Below, one piece after another: positions 7,074 to 9,815 of a DNA stretch of 9,815 nt; position 1 is the first letter of the stretch, and the number at the start of each line of letters is the position of its first letter. The position numbers were made by a program, and so were the translations under genes. Under the pieces are notes generated by a model that had not been told where the DNA came from, did no database searches, and worked only from the letters and a program-made list of their open reading frames with translations. Origin of the DNA: an uncultured delta proteobacterium (GTDB taxonomy: Bacteria; RBG-13-61-14; DRUE01); the NCBI GenBank assembly GCA_903930515.1, contig CAIYYW010000337.1:1-9815 (forward strand). Direction: 5' to 3'.

Positions 7074-7724
7074 ATGAGTCTTTATGTATTGCTAAATCCT
7101 TACACAACCGGCAATTACGCATTTGGGATGAAGAGCTATGCCAAAAATGAGGAATCCAAGCATATGGGCGAAATGAGGAGATGCAGCGCTTGCGGTGAAA
7201 TCATCGGCCTGAGAGAATGGCTGCCTTCATTTCAAATCAAACTCTTACGAGGCGTAAAAACCAATAAGCCGGCCGATATTATTTGGGGTGTATATCGTGA
7301 TTTTATGACGAGCGAAAGATTTAGAAAGGTCTGGACGGAGACTAAGCTGAAAGGCATTGTTGAGTGGAGGAATGTAAAGATTGTCATCAAGAAACCTCTG
7401 CAAATGAAGTATTATTATCCCCTGTTCAAGCCTGCTACTGCTAGGCCGGATTTTAATAAGACAAAAGTTGCTTGGCGAAAGCATAATCCCCCGTTATGTC
7501 CGGTTTGCATGTGGTCTGATCATGAAGCAATAAAAGGGGTTTTTTTCGTTACAGAAACCATACCTGGCGATGACCTATTCCATTCCCTGGGCCTCAATGA
7601 AATTTTCGCTTCCGAACGATTCAAGAATGCCATGGAACAGGCTGGAATAACTGGGATAGAACTGATTCAAGCTGATAAATATGAATATGATGTCAGACCT
7701 TTAAGCAGGCTTGGGCCGTTTTGA
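7074..7724 (+). CDS. Double-CXXCG motif protein, probable immunity protein (SitI-like)
   Basis: This 216-residue soluble protein has CSACG at 37-41 and CPVC at 142-145. Each cysteine motif is followed by a similar half-domain: one holds ADIIW...SERF...LKGI (about 67-96), the other GDDLF...SERF...ITGI (about 165-195). This internally duplicated layout matches the double-CXXCG family known from Myxococcus, which includes immunity proteins for Sit polymorphic toxins. The cysteine pairs probably bind a metal. The second motif lacks the glycine (CPVCM). Start: GGAGG at 7061-7065, 8 bases before the ATG. A sampled stretch is near 42% G+C, against about 58% in the kinase gene, consistent with transfer. 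No toxin domain precedes it; an Rhs fragment begins 17 bases after its stop. Its role as immunity protein is inferred from family and context; the cognate toxin is absent. Confidence 0.65.
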   Translation: MSLYVLLNPYTTGNYAFGMKSYAKNEESKHMGEMRRCSACGEIIGLREWLPSFQIKLLRGVKTNKPADIIWGVYRDFMTSERFRKVWTETKLKGIVEWRNVKIVIKKPLQMKYYYPLFKPATARPDFNKTKVAWRKHNPPLCPVCMWSDHEAIKGVFFVTETIPGDDLFHSLGLNEIFASERFKNAMEQAGITGIELIQADKYEYDVRPLSRLGPF

Positions 7725-7741
7725 AATAGTAGAATGATATT

Positions 7742-9082
7742 ATGAAAATATATAGATCTATATATCCCTTCGGGGAACAGAGAGAAGGAAATGACTGCCT
7801 GCAGGCCGTGGTTTCGGAAGCCGTCCCCATCGGAGCAGACACCGTCACCATTCATTACGCCTCCGGCGGTTCGGTTACCAGCAATGCCCTCGCGCAGGAC
7901 ATTGAATATAGGACTATCCAGATCAGCCGGATTCTGGATGCCGATGGCAGCGAGATCACAACCACGGCTTGGATCAACGACCTCATCTACCTGGAAGGCA
8001 GCAATTTTTCAACCACCCTAGCCAACAACGCCATCACTTTCACGGGTGAATCCAGTCAGGTAACCATCTACCCGCTTGCCTGGGGCAATACCTGCAATCC
8101 CTCCTATCAATGCCTGCAAGCCAAAATCTCCAACCTGGTCCCCACCGGCAACGACACCGTCTCGGTCCATTATGTCTTGGGCGGACCTGATCCTAGCAAC
8201 ACCGTAGAGCTGAATATTACCGGCGTGTTCTATTACCACAATAACCAGGTCGGAACCCCGGTCGCCATTACGGACTCGGAGCGCAATGTGGTCTGGAGGG
8301 CAGAATACTTTCCGTTCGGGGATGTGGTGGATGCAACCGTGCAGACCGTCGGAAACCACCTCAATCGCCGCAAACTCACCGGCCACTATCAGGACGATGA
8401 GCTGGTGCTTGATAATGAGGGCGATGAAAACGATGCCTCGCTCGTCTATATGAAGGCCCGATATTATGACACCCAGATCGGGAGGTTCTACAGCCCGGAC
8501 CCGATTGGGGCGACCGGGGAAAAGGGCAGTGCAAATCAGGATTATGCATATTCATACGTGGGCAATAACCCGATCTTAAGATTAGACCCGTCCGGTTTGT
8601 GGTATATTGAAGCTAACATTGGTGTTCCTATTCCATTATTTGGACCATCTTTCGGAGTGGCTCTTGACTTTCCTGAGGGCGAAAAGTATAAAGTATATGG
8701 ATATGGCGGGTTGGGAGTATTCACTCCTGGTCTTAGTGGATCTATAACTATATCACTAAATGATGTTGCAAAATGGAATGCGGGATTACAGGGGCAATTT
8801 ATTGGCGCTGCTCAAGTGGGCGTAGATGCCGAAGCTTTTGCGGATTGGTATGACCGAAAAATACCTTGGGGTGAGTCTGGACCTACAGTTTCAAAAGAGT
8901 TGAAAGATCTAATAGATACAGGATTTTATGAATTTGGCGCGGGTGGCAGTGTTCCATTTGACATTGGAGTATCCTTGACTGGATTCAGAACATTTTTGAT
9001 ATATGACGAAAATTTTCCCGAAGATGATCGGTGGGGGTATGAAGATAGCTGGGAAGAACTTGAGAAGGAACTTGAACCATAA
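7742..9082 (+). CDS. Headless Rhs core fragment fused to a glycine-rich C-terminal tip (orphan toxin cassette)
   Basis: 446 residues. Residues 18-43 and 124-148 are two copies of a CLQA-type beta unit (CLQAVVSEAVP and CLQAKISNLVP, each ending in an HY--GG segment). Residues about 163-286 are the Rhs-associated core: YYHNNQVGTPVAITDS, VVWRAEYFPFGD, YMKARYYDTQIGRF, YVGNNPILRLDPSGL. After DPSGL (282-286) a 160-residue tip starts abruptly at lower G+C. It is rich in glycine and beta-prone (GVPIPLFGPSFGVALDF, VYGYGGLGVF) and ends in an acidic tail; I do not recognise it. Full Rhs toxins have over 1000 residues with signals and YD repeats, all missing here. No Shine-Dalgarno site precedes the ATG, which sits in an 18-bp palindrome. 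It is therefore most likely a silent displaced 3' cassette. The two-helix protein 17 bases downstream is the likely immunity partner. Toxic activity is inferred, not shown. Confidence 0.8.
   Translation: MKIYRSIYPFGEQREGNDCLQAVVSEAVPIGADTVTIHYASGGSVTSNALAQDIEYRTIQISRILDADGSEITTTAWINDLIYLEGSNFSTTLANNAITFTGESSQVTIYPLAWGNTCNPSYQCLQAKISNLVPTGNDTVSVHYVLGGPDPSNTVELNITGVFYYHNNQVGTPVAITDSERNVVWRAEYFPFGDVVDATVQTVGNHLNRRKLTGHYQDDELVLDNEGDENDASLVYMKARYYDTQIGRFYSPDPIGATGEKGSANQDYAYSYVGNNPILRLDPSGLWYIEANIGVPIPLFGPSFGVALDFPEGEKYKVYGYGGLGVFTPGLSGSITISLNDVAKWNAGLQGQFIGAAQVGVDAEAFADWYDRKIPWGESGPTVSKELKDLIDTGFYEFGAGGSVPFDIGVSLTGFRTFLIYDENFPEDDRWGYEDSWEELEKELEP
7748..7765. repeat. Perfect 18-bp palindrome at the immunity/Rhs junction
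   Basis: ATATATAGATCTATATAT is its own reverse complement. It lies just after the ATG at 7742, exactly where AT-rich sequence from the preceding immunity gene meets GC-rich Rhs sequence. It could be an operator, a hairpin hiding the start codon, or a recombination scar; the sequence alone does not decide. Confidence 0.8.
8138..8363 (+). repeat. Direct repeat, copy 1 (Rhs core DNA)
   Basis: This segment is repeated at 9590-9815, with an offset of 1452 bases. Over the 226 bases visible I count 4 mismatches (about 98% identity): three in and near the codons for VELNIT and one in the codons for SERN. It encodes the Rhs segment from VPTGNDTVSVHY to about VGNHL. The repeat probably continues past the right edge of the window. 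Confidence 0.95.
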
Positions 9083-9099
9083 TAATTAAGGAGGATATT

Positions 9100-9387
9100 A
9101 TGAAATTCCCAATACCCCTTCCGCTTTTTTACTCATGTGGCATACTTCTGGGCTTATATTTTGTTATTTTCTCCAATAGAATAGCAAATAGATACGCAAA
9201 AAAGAGAACAATATATTATGCTCGCAAGAGCGAGGGAATAATTTTAACCGATGACATGATATATAATAAGAAGTCTTATTATTATCTCGAATATCGGGAC
9301 TATTATAATATGTGTAAATATATGACTATAATAGTTGGCGTTTTATCTATTGTTTATTGTGTATTATGGTTTATTATAGACTCATAA
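9100..9387 (+). CDS. Small two-helix membrane protein, probable immunity protein of the preceding tip
   Basis: This 95-residue protein has two hydrophobic helices at about 8-25 (PLFYSCGILLGLYFVIFS) and 75-93 (MTIIVGVLSIVYCVLWFII). They are joined by a polar, basic, tyrosine-rich loop of about 50 residues, giving a hairpin topology in the inner membrane. AAGGAGG (9088-9094) lies 5 bases before the ATG, a strong site, in contrast to the Rhs fragments on either side. It begins 17 bases after the stop of the Rhs tip ORF. A sampled part is near 32% G+C, much lower than the Rhs core (57% in a sample). I do not recognise a named family. Position directly after an Rhs tip and before the next Rhs fragment is the standard place for the cognate immunity gene, and a membrane location suggests a toxin that acts at the membrane. 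This role is inferred from context. Confidence 0.6.
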   Translation: MKFPIPLPLFYSCGILLGLYFVIFSNRIANRYAKKRTIYYARKSEGIILTDDMIYNKKSYYYLEYRDYYNMCKYMTIIVGVLSIVYCVLWFIIDS

Positions 9388-9421
9388 GGCTTTTGAGCGA
9401 ATATTAAGATTACTAAAAAGC

Positions 9422-9815
9422 ATGAGAATGATAAATATTTTAGGCAAATACTCGCAAAATGTATCTAGGGGGACGAACGGTAGGGAAATGTTCAAATACG
9501 GCAGCGCCCAGGCGATCATTGCTCCGTATGCCTGCAGCGACCGGTTCGTGCCCGACGCTGACTGCCTGCAAGCCGTGATCTCGGAAGCCGTCCCCACCGG
9601 CAACGACACCGTCTCGGTCCATTATGTCTTGGGCGGACCTGATCCTAGCAACACCGTGGAGCTGAATGTAACCGGCGTGTTCTATTACCACAATAACCAG
9701 GTCGGAACCCCGGTCGCCATTACGGACTCGGAGCGGAATGTGGTCTGGAGGGCAGAATACTTTCCGTTCGGGGATGTGGTGGATGCAACCGTGCAGACCG
9801 TCGGAAACCACCTCA
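9422..9815 (+). CDS. Second headless Rhs core fragment, 3' truncated by window
   Basis: A frame open from about 9380 runs off the right edge. ATGs in frame lie at 9422, 9428 and 9488; none has a good ribosome binding site, so the start shown is the most upstream one and is uncertain. From 9488 it reads MFKYGSAQAIIAPYACS, then a CLQAVISEAVP unit, VPTGNDTVSVHYVLGG and the Rhs core signature YYHNNQVGTPVAITDS ... VVWRAEYFPFGD. The last 226 bases are nearly identical to part of the upstream Rhs fragment. The first 60 or so bases are AT-rich and unrelated to Rhs, as expected for a fragment joined behind the previous immunity gene. Another tip domain and immunity gene would be expected just beyond the window. 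Like the first fragment it is probably a silent cassette. Confidence 0.75.
   Translation, partial: MRMINILGKYSQNVSRGTNGREMFKYGSAQAIIAPYACSDRFVPDADCLQAVISEAVPTGNDTVSVHYVLGGPDPSNTVELNVTGVFYYHNNQVGTPVAITDSERNVVWRAEYFPFGDVVDATVQTVGNHL
9590..9815 (+). repeat. Direct repeat, copy 2 (Rhs core DNA)
   Basis: Second copy of the 226-bp segment at 8138-8363, same orientation, 4 mismatches. Together the two copies flank the glycine-rich tip and its membrane immunity gene, so homologous recombination between them would remove exactly one tip-immunity cassette of 1452 bp. Confidence 0.95.

Noticed and set aside
9440-9811. Minus-strand open frame across the second Rhs fragment (a similar one lies at 8018-8386)
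   Set aside because: Both are the reverse reading of the repeated Rhs core DNA, so their similarity only reflects the direct repeat. The plus strand carries the Rhs signatures.
1-9815. tRNA, rRNA, CRISPR array or transposase gene
   Set aside because: No cloverleaf-type or rRNA sequence, no regularly spaced short repeats, and no transposase or integrase motif was seen on either strand; the only long repeat is the Rhs core duplication.

Overview
The window is bacterial. Genes lie mostly on the + strand, some have clear Shine-Dalgarno sites, and TTGACA-17-type promoters are visible. The chromosomal part (about 500-6620) is GC-rich. One gene is a clear DUF6178-type protein, a family I associate mainly with Deltaproteobacteria/Desulfobacterota. 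A Myxococcus-like double-CXXCG protein and Rhs cassettes fit the same broad group. My guess is an uncultivated deltaproteobacterium-like lineage; this is inference from gene content only.

Layout. Bases 1-131 are the 3' end of an RCC1-repeat gene. After an intergenic stretch with a possible promoter comes an extended SDR (NAD-dependent epimerase/3-beta-HSD-like) gene at 513-1706. A 330-base gap follows; its minus strand holds a protein-like fragment. Then comes a translationally coupled pair: a DUF6178 protein (2037-3899) and a DUF4349 lipoprotein with a C-terminal membrane anchor (3896-4783). A near-consensus promoter sits only 8 bases before the start of a PAS histidine kinase-receiver hybrid (4922-6619). 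That kinase has altered H and G2 boxes, and its codon usage changes sharply in mid-gene.

The gap 6620-7073 carries an inverted pair of short palindromic repeats, promoter-like sequences and a tiny ORF. It leads into an accessory region (7074 to the end) that reads as an array of displaced polymorphic-toxin cassettes. The parts in order are: an AT-richer double-CXXCG immunity-like gene with no toxin before it (7074-7724); a headless Rhs core fragment fused to an unrecognised glycine-rich C-terminal domain (7742-9082); a small two-helix membrane protein that is the likely cognate immunity protein (9100-9387); and a second headless Rhs fragment running off the window (9422-9815). The two Rhs fragments share 226 bp with only 4 mismatches. 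These direct repeats flank the tip-immunity cassette and could drive cassette exchange or excision.

Both immunity genes have strong ribosome binding sites, while the Rhs fragments have poor ones and no secretion or N-terminal parts. This is what silent toxin tips kept beside active immunity genes would look like. The full-length Rhs donor or acceptor is not in this window.
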